Of a DNA stretch of 64,000 nt, positions 1 to 8,841 are shown in pieces (the first letter of the stretch is position 1; each line of letters opens with the position of its first letter). Location: positions 310,001 through 374,000 of the forward strand of contig JBBCGR010000003.1 of the NCBI GenBank assembly GCA_037201625.1. The letters run 5' to 3'. The stretch comes from JAMXLO01 sp037201625. Its GTDB lineage: Bacteria > Pseudomonadota > Alphaproteobacteria > Acetobacterales > Acetobacteraceae. The notes under the pieces were generated by a model. The model had not been told where the DNA came from. It searched no databases and saw nothing but the letters and a program-made list of their open reading frames with translations. Position numbers and translations under genes: made by a program.

Positions 1-467
1 AGGCATCGGCCGCGACAGGCAACGCCTTCTCGGCGCAGGTCGCGACTCGCGCCCGCGCGGAAGGTGCCCGTGTCGTCATCGTGTCAGCCGCGATCGAGGC
101 GGAGGTGGCGCAATTGCCCGAAGCCGATCGGGCGGAGTTTCTCGAAGGTCTTGGCCTGCAGGACAGCGGCCTGGATCGCGTGATCCGCGCGGGCTACGAC
201 CTGCTGGGCCTGATCACCTATTTCACCGTCGGCCCCAAGGAGACGCGCGCCTGGACGATCGTGCGCGGCACCAAGGCGCCGCAGGCCGCCGGGGCGATCC
301 ACGGCGACTTCGAGCGCGGCTTCATCGCCTGCGAAACGATCGGCTATGACGACTATGTCGCCTTCAAGGGCGAGGGCGGCGCCAAGGAAGCGGGGAAGAT
401 GCGCGTCGAAGGGAAGGAGTACGTCGTGAAGGATGGCGACGTGCTCCTGTTCCGCTTCAACGTCTAG
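1..467 (+). CDS. ychF: Redox-regulated ribosome-binding ATPase YchF, C-terminal part
   Basis: Only the last 155 codons are in the window; reading frame 3 is open from the first bases and the gene begins upstream. The visible protein starts in the helical region (ASAATGNAFSAQ, then VVIVSAAIEAEVAQLP) and ends in the TGS domain (GLITYFTVGPKETRAWTI to the C-terminal VLLFRFNV). These strings are typical of the YchF/OLA1 subfamily of Obg-like P-loop NTPases, which hydrolyse ATP rather than GTP and bind the ribosome. The nucleotide-binding G motifs lie outside the window and cannot be checked. It is followed after 11 bases by the convergent osmC gene. The family call is firm; any role in oxidative-stress control comes from studies of the family, not from this sequence. 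Confidence 0.93.
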   Translation, partial: ASAATGNAFSAQVATRARAEGARVVIVSAAIEAEVAQLPEADRAEFLEGLGLQDSGLDRVIRAGYDLLGLITYFTVGPKETRAWTIVRGTKAPQAAGAIHGDFERGFIACETIGYDDYVAFKGEGGAKEAGKMRVEGKEYVVKDGDVLLFRFNV

Positions 468-478
468 GACGGCCTGGA

Positions 479-910
479 CTACTCCAGCTTCGCGTCGAGC
501 GTGATCGCCGCGTTCAGCACCTTCGAGACCGGACAGTTCGCCTTCGCCCCTGCCGCGAGTTCCTGGAACGTCGCATCGTCCATCCCGGGCACGCGGGCAC
601 GCATCGTCAGGTGCACGGCCGAGATCTTCCAGCCCGCGCCGTCCTGCTCCATCGTCAGCGTCGCTTCCGTGTTCAGGCTCTCTGGCGGATGGCCGGCGCC
701 GCTGAGTTGGAACGCGGTCGCCATGTTGAAGCAGCCGGCATGGGCGGCGGCGATCAACTCCTCAGGATTGGTCCCCTTGCCGTCGCCGAAGCGCGCGGTG
801 AACGAATAGGGTGTCTCCTTCAGGGTGGCGCTCTGCGTCGTCAGGCTGCCTTTGCCCTCCTTGCCGCTGCCCTGCCAGATGGCGGTCGCGTGACGCTTGA
901 TGCTTGCCAT
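479..910 (-). CDS. osmC: OsmC-family peroxiredoxin
   Basis: This 143-residue protein matches the OsmC branch of the OsmC/Ohr thiol peroxidases, which reduce organic hydroperoxides and hydrogen peroxide in the cytoplasm. The two reactive cysteines are visible: Cys60 in AAAHAGCFNMA and Cys126 in KANCPVSK. The N-terminal AIWQGSGKEGKGSLTTQS strand pattern and the TNPEELIAAAHAGC helix are typical. Length equals that of classical OsmC. The ATG is preceded by GGAG at good distance. It is transcribed divergently from the dioxygenase gene across a 132-bp region that must hold both promoters. OsmC is favoured over Ohr because of the KG-S-L-T-T N-terminus and the context PEELIAAAHA. Confidence 0.93.
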   Translation of the reverse strand: MASIKRHATAIWQGSGKEGKGSLTTQSATLKETPYSFTARFGDGKGTNPEELIAAAHAGCFNMATAFQLSGAGHPPESLNTEATLTMEQDGAGWKISAVHLTMRARVPGMDDATFQELAAGAKANCPVSKVLNAAITLDAKLE

Positions 911-1042
911 ATCGGTCTCCGGTCAGTGAACGTCCTGCATGTAGGGCCTCGTCGCCGCGATACCACCGGGCGCGCGCCGCTGGACAGGACGGACCCGCCA
1001 CTGGGATAGTCTTTTCCGACAAGAGCCAGAGGAGCGTCCGCC

Positions 1043-1879
1043 ATGGCCTATGACACCATCGAGGTGAAGCCGCTCACAGCCGCCATCGGCGCGGAGGTAT
1101 CCGGCATCGACCTGCGCAAGCCGTTGGGCAACCAGCAGTTCCAGGAAGTGCACGATGCGCTGATGGCGCACCAGGTACTGTTCTTCCGCGACCAGAAGCT
1201 GTCGCTCGACCAGCACAAGGCATTCGGCCGCCTGTTCGGCGAACTGCACATCCATCCCAACACCCCCGGCCCGGACGGCCATCCGGAAGTCCTGCCGGTG
1301 CACGCGGATGCCAACTCCAAGCGCATCGCCGGCGAGCGCTGGCATTCCGACGTATCGTGCGATCCCGAGCCGCCGATGGGTTCGATCCTGAACCTGAAGA
1401 TCGTGCCCCCGGTCGGCGGCGACACGATCTTCACCAGCATGTATGCCGCGCATGACGCGCTCTCGGAGCCGATGAAGAAGTTCCTGTCGGGCCTGACCGC
1501 GATCCATGACGGCTCGATGAACTATTCGCGCACCAACCGGCTGATCGGCGCCGAGGGGCCGAAGACGTTCCCGCGTGCGGAGCATCCGGTGATCCGCACC
1601 CATCCGGTGACGGGCCGCCAGGCGATCTTCGTCAACCCGGTGTTCACGCACTCGATCAAGGACGTGCCGGAGGCGGAGAGTCGCGCCGTCCTCGACTTCC
1701 TGTACGAGCATTGCGGCCGGCCGCATTGGCAGGTGCGGTTCCGCTGGGAAGCCGACTCGGTCGCCTTCTGGGACAATCGCTGCGTGCAGCACATCGCGAT
1801 GTGGGATTACTTCCCGCAGGTGCGCTCGGGCTACCGCGTCACGGTGAAGGGCGACAAGCCGTTCCATCGTGCGCATTGA
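1043..1879 (+). CDS. TauD/TfdA-family Fe(II)/2-oxoglutarate dioxygenase
   Basis: A 278-residue protein with the double-stranded beta-helix signature of the TauD/TfdA family. The iron-binding triad is visible as His101-Ser-Asp103 (RWHSDVSC) and the distal His250 (NRCVQHIAMWDY), with Arg265 (SGYR) placed to bind the 2-oxoglutarate carboxylate. Such enzymes couple oxidative decarboxylation of 2-oxoglutarate to hydroxylation of a substrate, often releasing sulfite or cleaving an ether. The substrate cannot be told from sequence; taurine or alkylsulfonate is possible but unproved. AGAGGAG lies 8 bases before the ATG. The 3' end overlaps by 11 bases with the GTG start of the leucine-rich-repeat gene, so the two are probably cotranscribed. 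Confidence 0.9.
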   Translation: MAYDTIEVKPLTAAIGAEVSGIDLRKPLGNQQFQEVHDALMAHQVLFFRDQKLSLDQHKAFGRLFGELHIHPNTPGPDGHPEVLPVHADANSKRIAGERWHSDVSCDPEPPMGSILNLKIVPPVGGDTIFTSMYAAHDALSEPMKKFLSGLTAIHDGSMNYSRTNRLIGAEGPKTFPRAEHPVIRTHPVTGRQAIFVNPVFTHSIKDVPEAESRAVLDFLYEHCGRPHWQVRFRWEADSVAFWDNRCVQHIAMWDYFPQVRSGYRVTVKGDKPFHRAH

Positions 1880-2562
1880 CGCAGCCGAGGTCGCGCGCCT
1901 GATCCTGGCGGGACAGCCGCCGCCGCCGGCGTGGATTCCCCATATCGAGGAACTGCGGCTGGAGCGCAGCTACCTCACCGATCTGACGCCGCTTGCGGGC
2001 CTGACCTCGCTGCGCCGCCTGGTGCTGACCCGCGCCCGCATCACCGGCATCGCGCCGCTGGCGGGGCTGACGCAGTTGCAGCACCTGCATTTGTCGTATA
2101 CCGCCGTGAGCGATCTGACGCCGATCAGCGGCATGCGTGACCTGGAAGGCTGCTACCTGACCGGTTCGCTGGTGAGCGATGCCCGCGCCGCTGGCCGGGC
2201 TGGAGCGTCTGGAACGGCTCGACCTCGGGGACACCGCCGTCAGCGACGCCGGACCGCTTGCGGGGCTGCATGCGCTGATCAGCCTGGACCTGTCCGGCAC
2301 CGGTGTCAGCGACCTCACGCCGATCGCGAGTCTGACGACGTTGCAGCATCTCGACCTGACCAACACGCCGGTCGCCGATCTGTCGCCGCTGGCCGGGCTT
2401 TCCGGGCTGCGCTGGCTGAACCTCTGCGGCGTACGGGCCGATATCGGCGTGCTGTCGCCGCTGTCGCGCTGCAGGATCACCCTGACGCCGCCCATGGCGA
2501 GGCGCCGCCGTGCCGCTACCGGTGGGCTATCGACACAGGTTCCCCCACCGGATCGGCGGTGA
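1869..2562 (+). pseudogene. Leucine-rich-repeat protein, frameshifted
   Basis: Two overlapping frames together encode about 230 residues of internalin-like 21-22-residue repeats with the phasing L-x-x-L-x-L-x-x-T-x-V-S-D-L-x-P-L-A-G-L. The first half (GTG start at 1869, frame 3) holds about four repeats and runs to LTGSLVSDA. The second half (frame 1) resumes at APLAGLERLERLDLG and ends at 2562. The break maps to the CCC at 2182-2184: removing one C restores VSDAAPLAGL in phase with the other repeats. No signal peptide or membrane anchor is visible, so a cytoplasmic protein-binding role is the simplest guess. The 3' end overlaps the convergent phosphatase gene by 47 bases. The lesion may be real or an assembly error. 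Confidence 0.75.
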
Positions 2563-3265
2563 GGAAGCCCAGCGTATCGCCTTCCAGCACGAGGCACGTC
2601 ATCTTGCCGCCGAATACCGCGCCGGTATCGATGGCGATGCGGTTGTGACGCACAACGGGTTCGCGCACCGGCGTGTGGCCGTGCACGACCACCGCCCCGA
2701 ACGACATCTCAGAGTACAGGAACGGCTGGCGCATGCGCAGCAGGTCCTCGCGCGCCTGCTGCTCCAGCGGCACGCCGGGACGCACGCCGCCATGCACGAA
2801 GAAATAGCCGCCGGCGCGGTGGCTGAGCGACAGGGCGCGCAGGAAATCCAGATGCTCCGTGGGTACTTTCTGCGGCCAGCTTTCCCGCGGCGAGTCTGGA
2901 TCGATCCCGTAGCTCGCCAGCGCGGGACGGCCGCCCGCGAACAGCCAGTCGGTCGCCGCCGGCCGATCGCCCGACAGCGCGTTCAGCATCGTCTCGTCAT
3001 GGTTGCCGACCAGGTTGACCACCGGCAGGCCTGCGACCGGCGGGCTCGCCAGCAGCCGGCGCAGCACGCCCGCGGTGTCGATGCCGCGATCGACATAATC
3101 CCCGACATGCACCAGCAGCGGCGACGCGACCGGCCGCCGCGCCAGGTCCTCGGCGATGGTCGCGTGCAGGTTGCCAAGCTGCACGTCGCAGCCATGGATG
3201 TCGCCGATGGCGTAGATGCGCTGTCCCTCCGGCAGGCTCGCCGGCGCCGGAGACAGTGCAATCAT
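2516..3265 (-). CDS. PrpA-like metallophosphoesterase (Ser/Thr protein phosphatase type)
   Basis: A 249-residue member of the calcineurin-like metallophosphoesterase superfamily with all signature blocks in order: GDIHG (21-25), GDYVDRG (55-61), GNHDE (88-92), the HGG block (VHGGVRPG) and the late HGHT block. These residues bind the two catalytic metals. The arrangement and length match the bacterial PrpA/PrpB and lambda-type protein phosphatases, although nucleotide hydrolases (ApaH-like) share the same core. It is the second gene of a two-gene unit: its ATG overlaps the stop of the upstream methyltransferase gene by four bases, suggesting translational coupling. The substrate is unknown. 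Confidence 0.88.
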   Translation of the reverse strand: MIALSPAPASLPEGQRIYAIGDIHGCDVQLGNLHATIAEDLARRPVASPLLVHVGDYVDRGIDTAGVLRRLLASPPVAGLPVVNLVGNHDETMLNALSGDRPAATDWLFAGGRPALASYGIDPDSPRESWPQKVPTEHLDFLRALSLSHRAGGYFFVHGGVRPGVPLEQQAREDLLRMRQPFLYSEMSFGAVVVHGHTPVREPVVRHNRIAIDTGAVFGGKMTCLVLEGDTLGFLTADPVGEPVSIAHR

Positions 3266-3948
3266 CGCCGCGTGTGGCGAGGCACGCGACGGCGCGCGCG
3301 CTCATAGACGATCATGCTGTCGAAGAAGCTGATCGCCTTCGTGTTGCGGCAGAATTCGGAGACGGTGTCGGTCAGTGAATCGGCCTGGTCGCTGCCGAGT
3401 ATCTGGAAGTTCTCCCGCTTGCCCGTCCACTCCATCAGGTCGGCGCAGCGGGCGAGGGAAAATTGCAGGAAGCTCTGCTGGTCCTGCCGGTCCATGAACA
3501 CGCCGGGCCACAGCGAGCTGTGGGTATCCTCGACGATGTAGATGCCGTTGTCGGTGAGCGCCGGATAGAGTTCCTCGAACGACGTGATCTGCTGGTTCGC
3601 CCGGTGTCCACCATCGTCGATCACCACGGTCGGCTGGCCGACCTCCTGCAGCACCGAGCGGAGGAAGCCGCGGTCCTGCTGGTCGCCGATGAAGATCCTG
3701 GTGGCGATGTCTTCCTGCTGCCTGGCCTCGGGGTTGATATCGATGCCGTACAGCCTCGTCGTCGGCCCGAAATAGTCGCGCCACATCTCCATCGAACCGC
3801 CAAGCTGCACGCCGATCTCCAGCACGACAGGATTGGAGCGGCGGATGGGCGACAGGAAGCGGTCATAGATCTCGAAATAATGGTCCCACTTGTGCATGAC
3901 ACGGGTGTTGCGATGCTGCGCATAGAACGAATAGAGGTCGTTCATCAT
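3262..3948 (-). CDS. Class I SAM-dependent methyltransferase-like protein
   Basis: A 228-residue protein with a Rossmann-type SAM site: motif I VVLEIGVQLGGS (41-52), the acidic end of strand 2 in YGIDINPEA, and motif IV IDDGGH (110-115). This pattern, with DGGH and the preceding LFGDQQD-like stretch, resembles methyltransferases of macrolide and sugar modification and the cephalosporin-hydroxylase-like group. The acceptor is not predictable. GGAG stands upstream of the tandem ATG ATG start. The C-terminus is strongly basic (RARRRVPRHTRR). It heads a two-gene unit with the phosphatase, whose start overlaps its stop codon. No transporter or sugar gene is next to it. Confidence 0.78.
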   Translation of the reverse strand: MMNDLYSFYAQHRNTRVMHKWDHYFEIYDRFLSPIRRSNPVVLEIGVQLGGSMEMWRDYFGPTTRLYGIDINPEARQQEDIATRIFIGDQQDRGFLRSVLQEVGQPTVVIDDGGHRANQQITSFEELYPALTDNGIYIVEDTHSSLWPGVFMDRQDQQSFLQFSLARCADLMEWTGKRENFQILGSDQADSLTDTVSEFCRNTKAISFFDSMIVYERARRRVPRHTRR

Positions 3949-4073
3949 CGGTCTCCAGCGGGCCGCAAACGCTATCGCATCAAATCCCGCGCGATGGCAA
4001 CACCATGTGAGGCGGTCGCGACGCGTGTCCGCTGGGCGTCGGCTACGACCGATCGGTCGCCTGGGCCGCCGGC

Positions 4074-6248
4074 CTATTTCGCGGCGGTCAGCGCGGGTTG
4101 CGGGCGGCTCAGAACGCGTTCGGCGGGGAAGGTGACGCGGACGGTCGTCCCGTGTCCTGGACTGCTGGCGATGGTCAGTTCGCCGTCATGCATGGCGACG
4201 AGCTTGCGGCTGATCGACAGTCCGAGCCCGGTGCCGCCATAGGTGCGGCTGATCGACGCATCCGCCTGGGTGAACGGCTCGAACAGCGAATCCAGCGCCG
4301 TGGGATCGATGCCGATGCCGGTATCCGTCACCAGGAGTACTAACTTTCCGTCGCCGTCCCATTCGGTGCCGATCGAAACCACGCCGTCGCCGGGCGTGAA
4401 CTTCACCGCATTGGTCAGCAGGTTGAGCACGATCTGCTTGATGGCACGGCTGTCGGCCCGCAGCATCGCCTCGCGGTCGACGATCGTGCACCGGATCACC
4501 ACGCGGTTGGTGGCCGCCTGCAGACGCACCATGCCGATGCAGGCGCGGGCCGCCACGGCGAGATCCACCCGGTCCTCGGCAAGCGCATAGCGCCCCGCCT
4601 CGAGGCGCGCGAGTTGCAGCACGTTGTTGATCACGTCGAGCAGGTGGCGGCCACTGGTCAGGATGTCGGCGGCCCACTCGACATACCTGTCGCCGTCGCG
4701 GCCGACGCGCTGCTGATGCATCAGCTCCGAAAAGCCGATGATCGCATTGAGCGGTGTCCGCAGCTCATGGCTCATGTTGACCAGGAACTCGGATTTTGCG
4801 CGGTTCGCGGTTTCGGCGGCCTCCTTGGATTCCCGCAGCTCCTCGGCGGCCGCGACCTCGGCCGTGATGTCGCGTGCCGTGCCGCGGTATCCCGCGAAGG
4901 TGCCGTCCTCGGCGAAGATCGCGAGACCGCTGGTGCTGACGGAGCACATGACGCCGTCGGTGCCGCGGAGCTGGTAGCGGAAGTCGCGGAACGGCAGCCG
5001 CGCGGCCAGTTGGGCGCGATGGGCGACCCAGTCGGGTGCCGCGCTGTCCTGGTCCGCCAGGTCCCATCGCGTCTGCCCGACGTAGCAGTGGCCGGGCGGC
5101 AGCTTCTGACGGGCGGTATTGGAGAACCAGCGGAACCGCATTTCGGTATCCTGTTCCCAGAACCAGTCGGACGAGATCTCGGCGAAGTCGCGAACCTGTC
5201 GATCGCTGGCGCGCAGCAGTTCCGCGCTGCGTGCTAGCGCATCGGCATAGCGCTGCTGGCGGCGGAACTGCAGCGCGATCACGCTGAACAGCCCGGTGAA
5301 CGCGACGGCAACACCGCCACGCGTTGCGATCACGGCGACGATCTCGCCCCGCCAGCCCTCGAGCGCCTCGTGCTCGGACATCGCGGCATTCAGGACGAAG
5401 GGATAGTCGCGCAGCGGATGCACGGCGACGACGGCAGGGACGCCGGTGAGGTAGTCGGCCGACGTGTAGGAGCCGCCTTCGGCCAGCAGCGGGCGCCATT
5501 GTGCCTGATCGGGCGCCATGCGGCCGCGCCAGTGGGCGATATCCGGGCCTCCGGCGATGACTATGCCGTCGTTGCGCAGCAGGGCGACCGACAATCCGGC
5601 CTGCGGGCCGGACAGGCGGAACAGGCCTTCGAGGTATCCGACATCGAGCAGTCCGGCCACCATGCCCAGCAGGGCGCCGTCCGGTGCATTGATGCGGCGG
5701 ATGATCCAAAGCACCTGGCGGCCTGCCGCGTCATCCGGCGCTGGGCCGAGGAACAGCGGACCCGCTGCCTGACCGGCGCGCAGTCGGCGAAGGTCGTCGC
5801 GCAGCGATGGGTCGATGGCCGTCGCCGCACCGGGCCGCGACGAACTCAGCGCTCCGCCGTCGGCGTCGAGCAGCAGGAAGGCGGTGGCCTGCGGCAGGTT
5901 CAACAGCCGGGTGGCGAGCAAGACCCGTTCCGCCTGGCCGCCGAAACGCTCGCGGAATTCCTCCGGCGTGTGCGCGTCATCCGCCGCCACCTCGGTCGCG
6001 ATGCCGCGCAGGGCATCGTCAACCTCGGCGAGCGAGCGCGCGGTCTGGGTGGCCACCACGGCGCCCAGGCTCGTCAACTCGCGCTGCGCAGCGATCATGG
6101 CCGATGTGTGCAGGTGCCAGACGGCGGCGATGCCGGTGGTGGAGATGATGAGAATGAAGGCCGCCCACACCAGCCACACGTGGCGGTGGCCCATATGACG
6201 GCGGGAGAGGGCGCGGGCCAGCAAGCCCGTCCGCTCAGCGGTGGCCAT
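4074..6248 (-). CDS. Membrane-bound PAS sensor histidine kinase
   Basis: A 724-residue hybrid-free sensor kinase when started at the ATG at 6248; a GTG at 6314 would add 22 residues of unlikely sequence. Order of parts: transmembrane helix near 25-45, a periplasmic dCache-like sensory region of about 260 residues, a second helix near 305-327, a PAS domain with PAC tail (about 350-465, ending YRGTARDIT), a HisKA domain with the phospho-acceptor His494 in SHELRTPLNAIIGF, and an HATPase domain with N box (NLLTNAVKFT), G1 (DTGIGI) and G2 (GGTGLGL). There is no receiver domain and no adjacent response regulator, so its partner is elsewhere. It lies just downstream of the dipeptide ABC operon on the same strand, with 114 bases between; whether it senses that substrate is speculation. 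Confidence 0.9.
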   Translation of the reverse strand: MATAERTGLLARALSRRHMGHRHVWLVWAAFILIISTTGIAAVWHLHTSAMIAAQRELTSLGAVVATQTARSLAEVDDALRGIATEVAADDAHTPEEFRERFGGQAERVLLATRLLNLPQATAFLLLDADGGALSSSRPGAATAIDPSLRDDLRRLRAGQAAGPLFLGPAPDDAAGRQVLWIIRRINAPDGALLGMVAGLLDVGYLEGLFRLSGPQAGLSVALLRNDGIVIAGGPDIAHWRGRMAPDQAQWRPLLAEGGSYTSADYLTGVPAVVAVHPLRDYPFVLNAAMSEHEALEGWRGEIVAVIATRGGVAVAFTGLFSVIALQFRRQQRYADALARSAELLRASDRQVRDFAEISSDWFWEQDTEMRFRWFSNTARQKLPPGHCYVGQTRWDLADQDSAAPDWVAHRAQLAARLPFRDFRYQLRGTDGVMCSVSTSGLAIFAEDGTFAGYRGTARDITAEVAAAEELRESKEAAETANRAKSEFLVNMSHELRTPLNAIIGFSELMHQQRVGRDGDRYVEWAADILTSGRHLLDVINNVLQLARLEAGRYALAEDRVDLAVAARACIGMVRLQAATNRVVIRCTIVDREAMLRADSRAIKQIVLNLLTNAVKFTPGDGVVSIGTEWDGDGKLVLLVTDTGIGIDPTALDSLFEPFTQADASISRTYGGTGLGLSISRKLVAMHDGELTIASSPGHGTTVRVTFPAERVLSRPQPALTAAK

Positions 6249-6362
6249 GCCCGGCAGACAAGGCGAATGATCGCACAATGGCCTCCAGCCCCGCTCGCCT
6301 CGAATTTTCGACACTCTCCGCCCTGGCTGATTGCAAAATAATTACGCCTTCCGGTCGTGCTG

Positions 6363-7112
6363 TCAGGGGCGAGATTCGGGTTCCTCCAGTTCTACGCTGA
6401 GTTCCCGCAGTGCTGCCGTGTGCGGGTGGCGAGTGCGGCCGGCACACAGGTCCTCGGCGGACAGGACCTCTACCAGTTCGCCACCCTGCATCACGCCGAC
6501 CGTCGCGCACAGATGCGCGACCACGGCAAGGTTGTGACTGACGAGGATGTAGGTTAGGTCGTGCGCCTGGCGCAAATCCGCAAGTAAATTCAGCACCTCC
6601 GCCTGCACCGATACGTCAAGTGCGCTGGTGGGCTCGTCGAGCAGCAGCACCCGAGGTTCCGCCATCAGGGCGCGGGCGATCGCCACGCGCTGCCGCTGGC
6701 CGCCCGAAAGCTGGTGCGGATAGCGAAAGCGCACCGTGGCGGGCAGCGCCACCTCGTTCAGGCCGCGCATCAGCCGGCGCTCCACATTGTCCATGCCGTG
6801 CACCAGCAGCGGTTCGGACAGCAGCCGGTCGACGGTCTGGCGCGGATGCAGCGAGCCGTAAGGGTCCTGGAACACCATCTGGACGCGCCGGTGGAACTCC
6901 TTGGAGCGGGCCGGCGTGAGTTTCTGCCCGTCGATCGCCATGTGGCCGGTCCAATCGGGATTGAGGCCGGACAGCGCGCGCAGGACCGTCGACTTGCCGG
7001 ACCCCGATTCGCCGACCAGCCCGAAGCTCTCGCCGCGGGCGACGCTGAACGAGACCGACCGCACGGCTTCGTTGCGGCCAAACCGGACGGTCAGCCCGTC
7101 GACCTCGATCAT
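6363..7112 (-). CDS. dppF: Oligopeptide/dipeptide ABC transporter ATP-binding protein (DppF type)
   Basis: A 249-residue ABC ATPase with Walker A GESGSGKST, Q-loop VFQDPYGSLHPR, signature LSGGQRQR, Walker B VLLLDEPTSALD and the switch histidine in LVSHN. The QDPYGSL-HPR context is characteristic of the peptide/nickel family. The start at 7112 was chosen because its ATG overlaps the stop codon of the preceding ATPase gene (ATGA); an upstream start at 7184 would reach into that gene. It is slightly short for DppF because the C-terminal peptide-type extension is reduced. It energises the importer formed by the two permeases and the binding protein of this operon. Confidence 0.92.
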   Translation of the reverse strand: MIEVDGLTVRFGRNEAVRSVSFSVARGESFGLVGESGSGKSTVLRALSGLNPDWTGHMAIDGQKLTPARSKEFHRRVQMVFQDPYGSLHPRQTVDRLLSEPLLVHGMDNVERRLMRGLNEVALPATVRFRYPHQLSGGQRQRVAIARALMAEPRVLLLDEPTSALDVSVQAEVLNLLADLRQAHDLTYILVSHNLAVVAHLCATVGVMQGGELVEVLSAEDLCAGRTRHPHTAALRELSVELEEPESRP

Positions 7113-7939
7113 GCCTCGAGCCACGAGGGATCGCGCTGCATCACCGGCAGGCGGGCCTGCCGGTGGCTCAGCGTCGGCAGGCATTCCAGCAGGCCGCGGG
7201 TATACGGATGGCGCGCGCGGGCGAGTTCCGAGGCTGCCACCTCCTCGACGATGCGGCCGGCGTACATCACCGCCACGCGGTCGCAGAAGTGCGACACGAG
7301 CGGCAGGTCGTGGCTGATCAGGATCAGGCCCATGCCGCGGCGCGATACCAGATCCTCGATCAGGCGCAGGATCTCCGCCTGCACGGTGGCGTCGAGCGCG
7401 CTGGTCGGTTCATCGGCGATCAGCAGTTCCGGGTCGGGCGCCAGCATCATCGCGATCATGACGCGCTGGCCCATCCCGCCGGACAGTTCATGCGGATAGG
7501 CGCCGGCGACGCGCCGGGGATCGCGGATCTGCACCTGCGCCAGCAGGTCGATGGCTGCCTGTGCGGCGACCCTGCGGCTGCCGCCGCGATGCACCCGCCA
7601 CGCCTCGGCGATCTGCGCGCCCGCGGTCATCACCGGATTGAGCGAGAATTTAGGGTCCTGCAGGATGAGGCCGGCACGGGCGCCGCGGATCCGCCGCAAC
7701 GCGGCTTCGCCCGCGCGCAGCACGTCGATCCCGTCGAACGCCAGCTTCTCGGCCGTCACGATGGCGTTCGACGGCAGCAGGCGCAGGATCGACCGGGCGG
7801 TCAGCGACTTGCCTGAGCCGGATTCACCGACGATGCCGAGCTTTTCCTGTGCCAGCGTCAGCGAGACGTCGCGCACGGCGTCGGACAGGCCCGTGGCCGT
7901 CGGGAACTGAATGCGCAGGTTGCGGATCTCGACCAGCAT
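7109..7939 (-). CDS. dppD: Oligopeptide/dipeptide ABC transporter ATP-binding protein (DppD type)
   Basis: A 276-residue ABC ATPase. Walker A is GESGSGKS, the Q-loop is LILQDPKFSLNPV, the signature is LSGGMGQR, Walker B is LLIADEPTSALD, and the switch histidine follows in LISHD. QDPxxSLNP and the ending with HPYTRGLL are diagnostic of the peptide/nickel importer family. The ATG at 7937-7939 overlaps the TGA of dppC, and its own TGA overlaps the ATG of dppF, so the operon is translationally coupled throughout. The same frame stays open upstream through dppC, which gives a spuriously long reading frame. It pairs with DppF as the second, non-identical ATPase. Confidence 0.93.
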   Translation of the reverse strand: MLVEIRNLRIQFPTATGLSDAVRDVSLTLAQEKLGIVGESGSGKSLTARSILRLLPSNAIVTAEKLAFDGIDVLRAGEAALRRIRGARAGLILQDPKFSLNPVMTAGAQIAEAWRVHRGGSRRVAAQAAIDLLAQVQIRDPRRVAGAYPHELSGGMGQRVMIAMMLAPDPELLIADEPTSALDATVQAEILRLIEDLVSRRGMGLILISHDLPLVSHFCDRVAVMYAGRIVEEVAASELARARHPYTRGLLECLPTLSHRQARLPVMQRDPSWLEA

Positions 7940-8841
7940 CAGCGCTGCCGCGGGTCGAGCACGTCGCGCATGCCGTCGCCCAGCAGGTTGAAGGCCAGCG
8001 ATGCCACGAAGATCGCCACGCCCGGGATCGTCGGCACCCACCACTGGTCGAGGATGAAGGCGCGCGATGAGGCGATCATGGTGCCCCATTCGGGCATCGG
8101 CGGCTGCGCGCCCATGCCGAGGAATCCAAGGGCGGCGGCGGTCAGGATGATGCCGCTCATGTCGAGCGTGATGCGCACGATGACGCTGGACAGGCACAGC
8201 GGCATGATGTGGCGCAGGATGATCCGCGCGCGGCCGGCGCCGGTCAGCCGCACCGCCGCGATGAAGTCGGTGTTGCGCACCGTCAACGTGTCGGCCCGTG
8301 CGAGCCGCGCATAAGGCGGCCACGCGGTCAGTGCGATCGCGATCACCGCGCTGGTGATGCCCGGCTTGAGCGCCGCAACGAAGGCCAGCGCCAGCACCAG
8401 GCGCGGGAATGCCAGGAACACGTCGGTCACGCGCATCAGCACGCGGTCGGCGATGCCGCCGAGATAGCCGGCGATGCTGCCGACCGCGAGCCCGAGCGGC
8501 GCGACCAGCAGCACGACGGCGACCACCATGCCGAGCGTCACGCGGCCGCCGAACAGGATCCGCGCATAGATGTCGCGGCCGAGTTCGTCGGTGCCGAACC
8601 AGTGCGCGAACGACGGCGGTGCGAGACGGCCGGCGAGGTTCTGGGCGCTGGGGTCCTGCCACGCCAGCAGGGGGGCCGCCAGCGAGGCGAGGATCATGAT
8701 CGCCACGGTCACCAGCCCGGCCATCGCCAGGCGGTTCGAGCGGAACTGCAGCCAGCCGCGATAGCGGCGCACCCAGGCGGCCTGCCGGCGCGACGCGGGG
8801 GTCTCGCTCAGCAGCCATTCGCGCGACAGCACGCCGCTCAT
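7939..8841 (-). CDS. dppC: Dipeptide-type ABC transporter permease (DppC type)
   Basis: A 300-residue inner-membrane permease. After a cytoplasmic N-terminus comes the OppC_N helix (about 38-60) and the short periplasmic stretch LAPPSFAHWFGTDELGRD, the hallmark of DppC/OppC proteins, followed by about five further helices. The cytoplasmic coupling loop containing the EAA-like motif is seen around YARLARADTLTVRNTDFIAA. The start at 8841 is fixed by the ATGA overlap with dppB. It forms the transmembrane pore with DppB. Substrate could be peptides or another compound carried by family 5 binding proteins. Confidence 0.92.
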   Translation of the reverse strand: MSGVLSREWLLSETPASRRQAAWVRRYRGWLQFRSNRLAMAGLVTVAIMILASLAAPLLAWQDPSAQNLAGRLAPPSFAHWFGTDELGRDIYARILFGGRVTLGMVVAVVLLVAPLGLAVGSIAGYLGGIADRVLMRVTDVFLAFPRLVLALAFVAALKPGITSAVIAIALTAWPPYARLARADTLTVRNTDFIAAVRLTGAGRARIILRHIMPLCLSSVIVRITLDMSGIILTAAALGFLGMGAQPPMPEWGTMIASSRAFILDQWWVPTIPGVAIFVASLAFNLLGDGMRDVLDPRQR

